This document shows, piece after piece, positions 16,316 through 22,328 of a stretch of 22,328 bases of DNA. Source of the DNA: an uncultured Clostridium sp. (lineage in GTDB: Bacteria > Bacillota > Clostridia > TANB77 > CAG-508); NCBI GenBank assembly GCA_900556135.1, contig USNR01000024.1, positions 1 through 22,328 of the forward strand. The letters are read 5' to 3'. Positions within the stretch are counted from its first letter, which is position 1; the number at the start of each line of letters is the position of its first letter. A program made the position numbers and the translations under genes. The notes beneath the pieces are model-generated. The model worked only from the letters and a program-made list of their open reading frames with translations. It searched no databases and was not told the origin of the DNA.

Positions 16316-17044
16316 ATGGAAAACGATTTAGAAATCACCTGCCCTATTCATTCTTTTGAAACTTTTGGGGCTGTTGATGGACCTGGAATTAGATTTGTAA
16401 TTTTTACACAAGGTTGTAACTTAAAATGCAAATATTGTCAAAATAGAGATACTTGGTGCCATACTGGTGGAACAAAATATTCTGTAGCAGAAGTTTTAGA
16501 TAAAATATATAGATATAAAAATTATATAATTCCTTCTGGTGGCGGAGTTACAGTAAGTGGAGGAGAACCTCTTCTCCACTTAGACTTCCTAATTGCATTA
16601 TTTAAAGAGTTAAAACGTAATGGCTTTCCCACTGCAATAGATACTTCTGGCGTGTTTTATATCACGCCTAAAATTCAAGAAGTAATAGAATTAACTGACC
16701 TTTTTCTATTAGATATAAAATGTATTAATGATGAGATTTGTAAAGATTTAACTGGTGTCTCTAATAAAAAAGAATTGGAATTTGCCGAATACTTGAGCAA
16801 TCATGGCAAACATATGTGGATAAGACAGGTTTTAGTTCCAGATTATACAGATAAAGAAGATGATTTAAAAAAATTGAAGGATTTTATTTCAACATTAAAA
16901 ACAGTAGATAAAGTAGAAATTCTACCATATCACGACATGGGCAAATATAAATGGATAAACTTAGGACTAGAATATCCTTTAGAAGGGACAAGGGTTGCTA
17001 CTACTGAAGATGTTGAAAAAGCTAAAAAAATTCTTGGGATATAG
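16316..17044 (+). CDS. pflA: Pyruvate formate-lyase activating enzyme
   Basis: A 242-residue radical S-adenosylmethionine protein that abstracts hydrogen from the pflB glycine to generate the glycyl radical. The cluster-binding CNLKCKYC motif (C34, C38, C41) has the CxxxCxxC spacing, preceded by ETFGAVDGPGIRFVIFTQG. GGVTVSGGEPLLH is the conserved SAM-binding GGEP segment, and LLDIKCIND plus EILPYHDMGKYKW are typical of PflA. There is no extra ferredoxin insert, so this is the short PFL-type activase. AAGGATG precedes the ATG, and the gene ends about 50 bp before a strong terminator shared with the convergent metal permease. Confidence 0.97.
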   Translation: MENDLEITCPIHSFETFGAVDGPGIRFVIFTQGCNLKCKYCQNRDTWCHTGGTKYSVAEVLDKIYRYKNYIIPSGGGVTVSGGEPLLHLDFLIALFKELKRNGFPTAIDTSGVFYITPKIQEVIELTDLFLLDIKCINDEICKDLTGVSNKKELEFAEYLSNHGKHMWIRQVLVPDYTDKEDDLKKLKDFISTLKTVDKVEILPYHDMGKYKWINLGLEYPLEGTRVATTEDVEKAKKILGI

Positions 17045-17093
17045 AACAAATAAGAAATACCAGGTAAACTTAAACAATTTTTTATTATTTTCC

Positions 17094-17128
17094 AAAAGCT
17101 CTCTCGATATTTTTTTGAGAGAGCTTTT
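17094..17128. terminator. Bidirectional terminator between pflA and the permease
   Basis: AAAAGCTCTCTC (17094-17105) pairs perfectly over 12 bp with GAGAGAGCTTTT (17117-17128) around an 11-nt loop. It lies between two convergent genes. Confidence 0.9.
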
Positions 17129-17137
17129 ACTGCTCAT

Positions 17138-17989
17138 TTATATAACTAAATTTATTATAAATCCTGAAATTATACCTATAAGATATAAAATTCCAGCTAT
17201 TTTCAAATTTTCTTTTATATTTTTATTAGATTTAAATAGTACTAACATTCCTATTCCTGAACCTACTAATAATCCAGAAATCATTGCTCCCATACTAATT
17301 AAATTTGTTAAATACAATTCTGTAATAATTACTGAACTTGCACAATTAGGAATAAATCCAACTAATGCACATATCAATATTCCAACAGTAGGAAATCTTG
17401 TTATAAAGTTTGAAATATTTTCCTCTCCTATTAAATGTATTCCAATGTTAAGTATAAATGTAATTATTATAATAAATAGAAATATATTTAATGTGTGTTT
17501 TAATGATGATTTAAATATTCCATGTTCACAATCGCAATGTTCATGTTCACATAGATGTGACACATTTTCTACTACATTGTCTTCTTTTTTCTTGTTAATA
17601 AATCTTGTAATTATATCAACTGAAAATCCTGCAACAACACCTATAACAAGCTTTATTGCTAATATTTGTAAAATCAAACCAACTGAAGCAGATTCCGAAA
17701 TTAAAATAGGTAGCATTTCATCAGATGTAGATAAGAATACTGCTATTAAAGTTCCTATTGATATAATTCTAGCAGAATACAAATTTGCTGCTGCTGCTGA
17801 AAATCCACATTGAGGAAATACTCCTAATATTCCTCCAAATAAAGGTCCAAACTTTCCTGATTTTTTCACAATATTTTGTGTCTTATTCCCTGTTTTGTGT
17901 TCAATATATTCCATTATTAAATATGTAATGAATAAAAACGGAAGTAATTTTATTCCATCTATTAATGTATCTTTTATAATATCAATCAT
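17138..17989 (-). CDS. ArsP_2-type permease, putative manganese/metal transporter
   Basis: From the chosen ATG, 283 residues with about eight membrane helices in two homologous halves. GGILGVFPQCGFSAAAANLYSA (about 52-73, split over two helices) in half one is echoed by LVGFIPNCASSVIITELYL in half two, the duplicated signature of the ArsP_2 family, annotated as putative manganese transporters or arsenic-type efflux permeases. The cytoplasmic loop between halves has a His/Cys cluster (seven metal ligands in SHLCEHEHCDCEHG, about 144-157), suggesting metal sensing or binding. ATG 17989 is preferred to TTG 18010, with AAAGGA 11 nt upstream. It has its own promoter (18026-18054). The metal and direction of transport are not shown by the sequence. 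Confidence 0.82.
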   Translation of the reverse strand: MIDIIKDTLIDGIKLLPFLFITYLIMEYIEHKTGNKTQNIVKKSGKFGPLFGGILGVFPQCGFSAAAANLYSARIISIGTLIAVFLSTSDEMLPILISESASVGLILQILAIKLVIGVVAGFSVDIITRFINKKKEDNVVENVSHLCEHEHCDCEHGIFKSSLKHTLNIFLFIIIITFILNIGIHLIGEENISNFITRFPTVGILICALVGFIPNCASSVIITELYLTNLISMGAMISGLLVGSGIGMLVLFKSNKNIKENLKIAGILYLIGIISGFIINLVI

Positions 17990-18025
17990 CTTAAATGATT
18001 TCCTTTCCAAAATATCAATAGATTA

Positions 18026-18054
18026 ATAATAACATAAAATCAGGATGTTGACAA
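18026..18054 (-). promoter_or_regulatory. Promoter of the ArsP_2-type permease
   Basis: Minus strand TTGTCA (18054-18049), exactly 17 nt, TATTAT (18031-18026), about 37 bp before the ATG. I see no manganese riboswitch in the short leader. Confidence 0.65.
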
Positions 18055-18125
18055 GGGGGCTTTTGTTTTTATGTAGAGTCTGCTAATTTTTTTCATTTTT
18101 TCACATTTAGAAGTCAAGTCTACCC

Positions 18126-19502
18126 TTAATAGAGTGCGACACGTGCACCAGTGTATTCGTCGCTACTGTTTGTAAAACCAGAAGACCATTCAGCTACAGG
18201 CACAGCCGAGCCGTGATTTCTGCAAACCCCTCCTCTCATATTGCACGGCATCCAAGAATCCGGCGTATTTTCTAAGGTCCACTCCCATACATTGCCAGCA
18301 AGATCATATATGTTCATCTTAATATTCCTTGCATCTGCTCCTGTTGTTAATAAGACCGAACCTGTAGGCTTTGTATATCCTGCTGTTGGAACTGACGTCC
18401 AATTTGCACCATTATCTGTTGAATATTTCGCGTTTATATTAGTTACTACGAAACTCGCACCATAGTAATTTCCCCAACTTGTACTGTCTGTTTTTAAATC
18501 TGCTTGTGATACTCCTTTTGTTTCTAAATATTTTAGCACTAAGTCCCATTGCACTCCAAACATTAAACTACTTGTACATCCTCTTGGTGCAAACGTTTCT
18601 GCTAAACTTTCTGCCTGGCTACATGTTATATAATTGTATGGTATTTTATTTGCCTTTATTAGTGGTGTATTTCCAGTCCCTGTACTAGATGTTCTTCCTG
18701 TGTTTGTTGATGTTGCATTTTCATCCCCTATTTCGTATCTTCCTATCCAGAATCCTCCGCGCTGGTAAACGCTTTTTATCATTTCCTTCTTTAATGCACT
18801 ATACTGCGAACTTGTTAATCCTGTTGTTGCATCTGAATAATATTCGTCTTTATAACTTATGCTACATCTATAGTCGTTTGCATATGTGTGCAGGTCTGTT
18901 TCTATTTTTGTGTATTCAGCATCCGTAAAATCTGTTATTCTTAACCCTGCAGTTGGATATACTGTTGTTGTTTTTGGAACTTCTATCCACACAAACTGAT
19001 TTCCTTCTAAATCTGTTCCTACCTTTGATTTGCCTTTATATTTTTCTTTGTCTGCAATATTATCTGATATTACAAGTCCTGTATTTTTCGAACCACCAAC
19101 ATAATAAAAGCCTTCTGGAATTGTAACGCCGTCTGAAACTGTTTTTACATTTTGGTTATATAACTCGTCAAATGATATTTCTGTATCTGTTTCAGTTACT
19201 TGTAATGACTCAATATTTCCGTCAGAATCGTAGTTTATTGTTCCGTATTTTTCTAAAATTGCTACAATTTCTTCATTTGAAATCTCTCCATTACTATTTT
19301 CCAACTTTTTTTCTAGTAATTCTGTTTGTATACTTTTCTTTACCTGTTCATCTATTTTCTCTGTTTTAGTTTCTTTAGAAAATGATATAAGCCCATTTTC
19401 TCCAATAAGTGTGCTTACAGTTACACTTGCTAATATCATCAAAACAACTATGGTAATTACTAAAACTATAAGCGTAATTCCCTCTGTATTTTTTTTAATC
19501 AT
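18126..19502 (-). CDS. Pilin-like surface protein with C-terminal FGE/C-type-lectin-like domain (candidate DGR target)
   Basis: A 458-residue protein. TEGITLIVLVITIVVLMIL near the N-terminus (cleavage expected after Gly8, Val instead of Glu at +5) and a coiled segment match the stalk of the gene at 9308-10852; both share a D-S-E/D-GNI element. From about residue 230 there is a formylglycine-generating-enzyme/sulfatase-modifying type fold, which belongs to the C-type lectin superfamily: GGFWIGRYEIG, YDLAGNVWEWTLE (399-411), MRGGVCRN and the end GARVALY (452-458). It is unlikely to be an active enzyme, since it is tethered and lacks recognisable catalytic features. The last 130 bases are about 51% GC against the A/T-rich neighbourhood. 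AAGGAG precedes ATG and a good promoter lies upstream. Displayed ligand-binding head is my reading. Confidence 0.75.
   Translation of the reverse strand: MIKKNTEGITLIVLVITIVVLMILASVTVSTLIGENGLISFSKETKTEKIDEQVKKSIQTELLEKKLENSNGEISNEEIVAILEKYGTINYDSDGNIESLQVTETDTEISFDELYNQNVKTVSDGVTIPEGFYYVGGSKNTGLVISDNIADKEKYKGKSKVGTDLEGNQFVWIEVPKTTTVYPTAGLRITDFTDAEYTKIETDLHTYANDYRCSISYKDEYYSDATTGLTSSQYSALKKEMIKSVYQRGGFWIGRYEIGDENATSTNTGRTSSTGTGNTPLIKANKIPYNYITCSQAESLAETFAPRGCTSSLMFGVQWDLVLKYLETKGVSQADLKTDSTSWGNYYGASFVVTNINAKYSTDNGANWTSVPTAGYTKPTGSVLLTTGADARNIKMNIYDLAGNVWEWTLENTPDSWMPCNMRGGVCRNHGSAVPVAEWSSGFTNSSDEYTGARVALY
18132..18260 (-). other. GC-rich 3' end: candidate variable region
   Basis: Hand count gives 66 G/C in 129 bases. 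It encodes the segment from the Trp-Met-Pro-Cys stretch through RGG to GARVALY, where diversity-generating retroelements place their variable repeat in C-type-lectin proteins. Many codons are of the NNC/NNT type (AAC, AGT, AGC, GAC, TAC, CAC, GGC), as expected from mutagenised AAY codons. No template repeat or reverse transcriptase lies in this window, so this is a hypothesis. Confidence 0.4.
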
Positions 19503-19551
19503 TTTTCTTTTCTCCTTACTTCTCTTCTGATTTTTATCTAATTATAATTTT

Positions 19552-19580
19552 ATAATATCATATTGAATTGCTCTTTTCAA
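19552..19580 (-). promoter_or_regulatory. Sigma-A promoter of the pilin/FGE-like gene
   Basis: Minus strand TTGAAA (19580-19575), exactly 17 nt, TATTAT (19557-19552), about 50 bp before the ATG at 19502. Confidence 0.7.
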
Positions 19581-19703
19581 TTATAAATTCCTTTTGTAAT
19601 AAAATTGTAAATTTTTATTTTGGGTTTACAAATTCCGACAGACTTTTTGTTTTTTATGTTTTATAATTATGTCGTTCTTTAGTGAAAGGAGGTGATTTCC
19701 TTG

Positions 19704-19799
19704 ATGTTTAAGAATCGCAAAAGAAAAAATGGAAAAAACAGGCATTGTACAGAATGCCTGTTTTTTTTACAATCTTTGATTGTAAATTCTCCAACTTAA
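19704..19799 (+). CDS. Tiny ORF (31 aa) with extended Shine-Dalgarno sequence, overlapping a terminator
   Basis: ATG at 19704 follows AAAGGAGGTGAT (19685-19696), an unusually long match to the 3' end of 16S rRNA, after 7 nt. The frame encodes 31 residues: a strongly basic start (FKNRKRKNGKNRH), two Cys (CTEC) and a hydrophobic end (LFFLQSLIV). It runs straight through a strong terminator (19734-19768), so most transcripts would end before its stop codon. A TATAAT box lies at 19662-19667 with a poor -35. It could be a leader peptide of an attenuator before ylbJ, a small toxin-like peptide, or a non-coding transcript whose ribosome site has another use. I do not recognise the peptide. Confidence 0.35.
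   Translation: MFKNRKRKNGKNRHCTECLFFLQSLIVNSPT
19734..19768 (+). terminator. Strong intrinsic terminator inside the 31-codon frame
   Basis: AAAAACAGGCATT (19734-19746) pairs with AATGCCTGTTTTT (19753-19765) around GTACAG and runs into a tract of eight T. A transcript begun near the TATAAT at 19662 would be about 100 nt. The remaining bases of the 19503-20009 gap (19800-20009) are A/T-rich with no gene seen. Confidence 0.85.
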
Positions 19800-20009
19800 T
19801 TTGGTGATCCTTGACGTCTAACCTTAATTAATTATAATATATTTTTTTATTTTTGCAATAGATTTTATTAAAATTTTTCAAAAATCGTTCGACAAAATAT
19901 TTAAAAAATTATTATTTAATTTTCGATTTCCATTTTTTAGCATACTATTAAATTATTTTTATATAATTATAATAATATTATTTCTTATAGATTGTTAGGA
20001 GATTTTATT

Positions 20010-21095
20010 ATGAGTCATTCCAATTCTGTAACTTCAAATAAGACCTTTATTTTTTCTTTTTCGTTAAGAAAAAAAATCTTGTCTATTTTATTTGTGACAT
20101 TTACTATTTGTTTAGTATTTTTTTCTAATAGTAATTTAGTTGCCGCCAAAAAAGGATTAGCCTTGTGGGCAAATAATGTGGTACCAGCTCTTTTTCCTTT
20201 TTTTGTTGCAACAGAACTATTGTCTTATACAAATGTATGTGAAAAATTAAGTAGGCTTTTAGAAAAAATAATGAGACCTATTTTTAATGTACCTGGCAAT
20301 GTCGCTTATGCATTTATCTTGGGGTTAATTAGCGGTTATCCAGTGGGTGCCAAAATTGTAACTTCACTCAGAAATTCTAATAAATGTTCTAAAAACGAAG
20401 GTAATAGAATGTTGGCTTTTACAAATAATTCTGGTCCACTTTTTGTTATTGGAACTGTTGGTATAACCCTATTTAACAGCAGTACTATAGGCATTTTACT
20501 ATTAGTTACACACATTTTAGCCTCAATTACAGTTGGAATTATTCTTGGTATTATTAGCAGATTCCAATTCAAATATACAGTTGAAAATATCTCAAATTCA
20601 GGTTACACCAGTTTTAACAGTAAACAATGTAATTTATCCAATTTAGGTGAGGTTCTTGGAAATAGTATTTTAAGTGCCATAAAGACAACACTTGTAATTG
20701 GTGGCTTTGTTGTATTGTTTTCTGTTATAATTTCAATTTTAAATACAAGCAACTTGCTGTCAATTTGTGCATACACATTACAACCTATTTTCAAACTACT
20801 TAATATTGATATTTCATTTATAAAGCCAATTTTAACTGGCTTGTTAGAGCTAACAAATGGCGTATCTCTAGTTTCTGGAATTCCATGTAAAGTTCTTACA
20901 ACAAATATTGTTCTATGTGCGTTCTTATTAGGTTTTGGAGGTTTATCAGTATTGCTTCAAGTTTTAAGTATTATCTCGAAATCTGATTTATCTATAAAAA
21001 CATATTTATTTGCCAAACTTTTACAAGGCATTATTGCAGGCACTTACACATATATATTAATATCGAACTTTGGATTTTTTAATTTTAATATTTAG
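20010..21095 (+). CDS. ylbJ: Sporulation integral membrane protein YlbJ
   Basis: A 361-residue polytopic membrane protein of the YlbJ family, with nucleoside-recognition (Gate) type segments in each half. Signatures are ALWANNVVPALFPFFVATELL, GLISGYPVGAKIV (Gly109 onward) and LAFTNNSGPLFVIGTVG, with GLLELTNGVSLVSGIP in the second half. In Bacillus subtilis YlbJ is needed for efficient formation of resistant spores and belongs to the mother-cell programme; its molecular activity is unknown. ATG 20010 was chosen because TTAGGAGA lies 9 nt upstream; the TTG at 19992 precedes this site. The gene is followed after 53 bp by small genes with no clear terminator between. Confidence 0.9.
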   Translation: MSHSNSVTSNKTFIFSFSLRKKILSILFVTFTICLVFFSNSNLVAAKKGLALWANNVVPALFPFFVATELLSYTNVCEKLSRLLEKIMRPIFNVPGNVAYAFILGLISGYPVGAKIVTSLRNSNKCSKNEGNRMLAFTNNSGPLFVIGTVGITLFNSSTIGILLLVTHILASITVGIILGIISRFQFKYTVENISNSGYTSFNSKQCNLSNLGEVLGNSILSAIKTTLVIGGFVVLFSVIISILNTSNLLSICAYTLQPIFKLLNIDISFIKPILTGLLELTNGVSLVSGIPCKVLTTNIVLCAFLLGFGGLSVLLQVLSIISKSDLSIKTYLFAKLLQGIIAGTYTYILISNFGFFNFNI

Positions 21096-21148
21096 TATTA
21101 CAAAGTTGAAATAAAAGTTTTGGCTTTTCTAGAAAGGAGTTTTTTATT

Positions 21149-21397
21149 ATGGACAAAGATTATTTCAATATGAATAATTATGGTGCCCCACCTTATTGGG
21201 GATATGATACAAATGACCCTAATGCTAGCAATCCCATGGATAGCAATATGTTTAATCCTATGATGCAATATGAGCAAGCATATATGTATTACAGATATTT
21301 GAGTCAGCAAATGGAGTATAAAATACGATGCAAGGAATATGAAAAATTGGCTTCAAATACCGAAAATTCCAGAAATAGTGCAAGGAAAATCGAATAA
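21149..21397 (+). CDS. Small Tyr/Asn/Met-rich protein of unknown function
   Basis: An 82-residue protein that I do not recognise. The first half is rich in Asn, Tyr, Pro and Met (FNMNNYGAPPYWGYD, MFNPMMQYEQAYMYYRY) and the second is a charged helix (MEYKIRCKEYEKLASNTENS). It has no membrane segment or signal peptide. Composition resembles small spore-coat or crust proteins, which is inference from its neighbour ylbJ and its Tyr content. AAAGGAG is 9 nt before the ATG. The coding end is folded into a terminator that contains the stop codon. Confidence 0.75.
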   Translation: MDKDYFNMNNYGAPPYWGYDTNDPNASNPMDSNMFNPMMQYEQAYMYYRYLSQQMEYKIRCKEYEKLASNTENSRNSARKIE

Positions 21398-21411
21398 TCC
21401 TTGCATTTTTC
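21379..21411 (+). terminator. Terminator overlapping the end of the 82-residue gene
   Basis: TGCAAGGA (21379-21386) pairs with TCCTTGCA (21398-21405) around an 11-nt loop holding the stop codon, then ATTTTT. Confidence 0.75.
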
Positions 21412-21457
21412 TATATTTTATGGTAAACTATAGATAGTATTGTTTTATTTTATGAAC

Positions 21458-21497
21458 GGAGGTGAAGTTCTTAAAGACGCTTTAAGAACATAAATAT
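21458..21497 (+). promoter_or_regulatory. Split ribosome binding site: Shine-Dalgarno sequence joined to ATG by a hairpin
   Basis: GGAGGTGA (21458-21465) is 32 nt before the ATG at 21498, too far for normal initiation. The gap contains a perfect 10-bp hairpin, GTTCTTAAAG (21467-21476), ACG loop, CTTTAAGAAC (21480-21489). If folded, the effective distance falls to about 9 nt, which is near optimal. No ATG, GTG or TTG lies at a normal distance after the site. Confidence 0.7.
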
Positions 21498-21791
21498 ATG
21501 AGTATATTCTCAACTTTAAAACGTGTATTTTTAGATTCAGAAGACATTGATCCTACTTCTAACATGGAGAATGCGGATCTATCTGATGAATTAAGAAAAT
21601 CTTTAAAAAATATAGATAATATTACTTCAATAGAAGAAGCAAGACAAAGATCTGCTGTTAATTATGGGGGTAAAAAATCATCTGTAAAAGAAACTTCAAG
21701 AGTAAAAAGTATAGGTAGGACTGGTCGTAAAGCTCCTGTAAAAGAAGAAATTAAAGAAAATAAAAAAATTGATGATGTTTTAGATCGTTAA
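21498..21791 (+). CDS. Small hydrophilic protein of unknown function
   Basis: A 97-residue protein that I do not recognise. It starts MSIFSTLKRVFLDSED, has an acidic helical segment (ADLSDELRKSLKNIDNITSIEEARQRS, about 26-52) and a Lys/Arg/Ser-rich tail (GGKKSSVKETSRVKSIGRTGRKAPVKEEIKEN). No membrane segment, Cys or His cluster is visible. Its ribosome binding site is bridged to ATG by a 10-bp hairpin, suggesting translational control by RNA structure or temperature. It comes after a terminator, so it probably has its own promoter, which I could not identify. A role in sporulation is only suggested by ylbJ nearby. Confidence 0.7.
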   Translation: MSIFSTLKRVFLDSEDIDPTSNMENADLSDELRKSLKNIDNITSIEEARQRSAVNYGGKKSSVKETSRVKSIGRTGRKAPVKEEIKENKKIDDVLDR

Positions 21792-21795
21792 TATT

Positions 21796-21907
21796 ATATA
21801 AGAGTAAAATCTATTCATATTGCAATTCTTAATTTTAACAAAATGTAAATCTATAACATATTTTATAATATTTATGAATTGTAATATGAATAGTAACTCT
21901 TTTATAT
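21796..21907. repeat. Long imperfect inverted repeat
   Basis: CTATTCATATTGCAATTC (21811-21828) pairs with GAATTGTAATATGAATAG (21876-21893), one G·T-type mismatch in 18, and outer segments ATATAAGAGT and ACTCTTTTATAT continue the stem with a small bulge. The loop is about 47 nt. It starts 5 bp after a stop codon and ends about 40 bp before the first recognisable FecCD residues. It may be a terminator or a small mobile palindromic element. Confidence 0.65.
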
Positions 21908-21943
21908 AAATGATTTAAAAATCGCTTTTTCATATATAATTTT

Positions 21944-22315
21944 CGCATACTTAATGCTTCGCTTTTAGGTGAAGATATGGCGTTGATACTTGGTGTATCA
22001 TTAGAAAAAAGCAGAATATTTTTTTTGATAGCCGTTGCTATTCTGGTAAGTATGATTGTAGCTGCAACGGGAATAATTGGCTTTGTTGGCCTTGTTATAC
22101 CACATATAGTACGTATTGTTTGTGGTAATAATCATTTAAAGCTCTTACCGTATTCTATATTGGGCGGAGCTATTTATATGCTGTGGTGTGATGTATTGGC
22201 ACGAAGTCTTTTGCTAAAAACAGAATTACCAATAGGTATATTGACAGCTTTTATTGGCGGACCTTTTTTCTTATATCTTATGTGCAGTAAAAAATATGGG
22301 TTTGGTGATAAGTAA
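21944..22315 (+). pseudogene. FecCD-type iron/cobalamin ABC permease, C-terminal remnant
   Basis: The frame encodes only the last third of a BtuC/FecCD permease, whose full length is about 330 residues. Homology starts upstream of the first ATG (21977), at RILNASLLGEDMALILGVSL (21944 on), matching the family's LN-LLLG-x-x-A-x-x-LGV segment, and continues through IIGFVGLVIPHIVRIVCGNNH, where GFVGLIVPH is the family hallmark, to the end (ELPIGILTAFIGGPFFLYLM). The frame is closed by TGA at 21911-21913 and no homologous sequence is seen before it, so the gene is truncated at its 5' end. The first two-thirds are absent, hence it should not transport. It ends TAATG into the next gene, as in intact permease-ATPase operons. 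Confidence 0.75.
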
Positions 22316-22328
22316 TGGAGATACAGAC
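22315..22328 (+). CDS. Start of a gene after the FecCD remnant, probably its ABC ATPase
   Basis: ATG at 22315 overlaps the permease stop codon (TAATG) and reads Met-Glu-Ile-Gln before the window ends. In siderophore/cobalamin operons the ATPase (FecE/BtuD type) usually follows the permease like this, so the call rests on context only. TTTGGTGATAAG upstream provides a weak GGTGAT ribosome site. Confidence 0.45.

Noticed and set aside
17990..18125. Manganese (yybP-ykoY) riboswitch before the ArsP_2 permease
   Set aside because: The leader between promoter and ATG is only about 37 nt and lacks the conserved loops.
18126..19502. Active formylglycine-generating enzyme
   Set aside because: The fold motif NVWEW and RGG are present, but the protein is pilin-anchored, lacks a partner sulfatase and shows no recognisable catalytic Cys arrangement; a ligand-binding role fits better.
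21452..21493. 13-codon leader peptide before the 97-residue gene
   Set aside because: The only strong ribosome site lies inside this frame, not before it, so it would not be translated efficiently.
1..22328. Reverse transcriptase and template repeat of a DGR in the window
   Set aside because: None of the genes resembles a reverse transcriptase, and I found no second copy of the 18126-18260 sequence by eye.
1..22328. tRNA or rRNA genes
   Set aside because: No GC-rich cloverleaf-like blocks with GGTTCGA-type arms or rRNA signatures were seen on either strand.

Overview
The window reads as a chromosomal segment of a low-GC, spore-forming anaerobe of the Clostridia, probably one of the poorly cultured gut lineages. 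The reasons are strongly A/T-rich coding, standard stop codons, strong GGAGG-type ribosome binding sites, sporulation genes (spoVG, ylbJ), the oxygen-sensitive pflB/pflA fermentation pair, and pilin-like 'GITL' surface proteins of a kind I recall from gut Clostridia. No rRNA, tRNA, CRISPR array, transposase or phage gene was seen.

Layout. (1) 1-280: right half of a stem-loop repeat, a tail shared with 11.6 kb, and a terminator. (2) 377-4765, minus: a probable four-gene operon with a RelA/SpoT-like protein, a DUF4153 membrane protein, a polytopic GT-C-like protein and a family 2 glycosyltransferase, driven by a good sigma-A promoter at 4808-4836. (3) 4909-5202, minus: spoVG with a sigma-H-like promoter. 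(4) 5512-6894, plus: murC. (5) 7015-8927, minus: acyl-ACP thioesterase and a membrane-anchored transglutaminase-like protein. (6) 9308-10852, minus: a pilin-like protein with a GLUG-type ectodomain, backed by about 490 bp of tandem stem-loop repeats. (7) 11837-13328, minus: lemA plus a TPM-domain protein. (8) 13601-17044, plus: XRE regulator, pflB, pflA. (9) 17138-19502, minus: an ArsP_2-type metal permease and a second pilin-like protein ending in a formylglycine-enzyme/C-type-lectin-like domain whose last 130 bases are unusually GC-rich. (10) 19704-22328, plus: a tiny ORF overlapping a terminator, ylbJ, two small unknown genes, a 5'-truncated FecCD permease and the first codons of its ATPase partner.

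How it fits together: much of the window concerns the cell envelope and differentiation, namely peptidoglycan precursor synthesis (MurC), membrane-bound glycosyl transfer, LemA/TPM, sporulation factors and two surface proteins built on a common pilin-like stalk. The most unusual items are the tandem ~170-bp stem-loop repeats and their relatives at the left edge, the candidate hypervariable (DGR-type) C-terminus of the 18.1-19.5 kb surface protein, a hairpin that appears to bridge a distant Shine-Dalgarno sequence to the start codon at 21.5 kb, and a 31-codon ORF with an extended Shine-Dalgarno sequence running through its own terminator.

All calls come from reading the sequence by eye; no database search or folding calculation was run.
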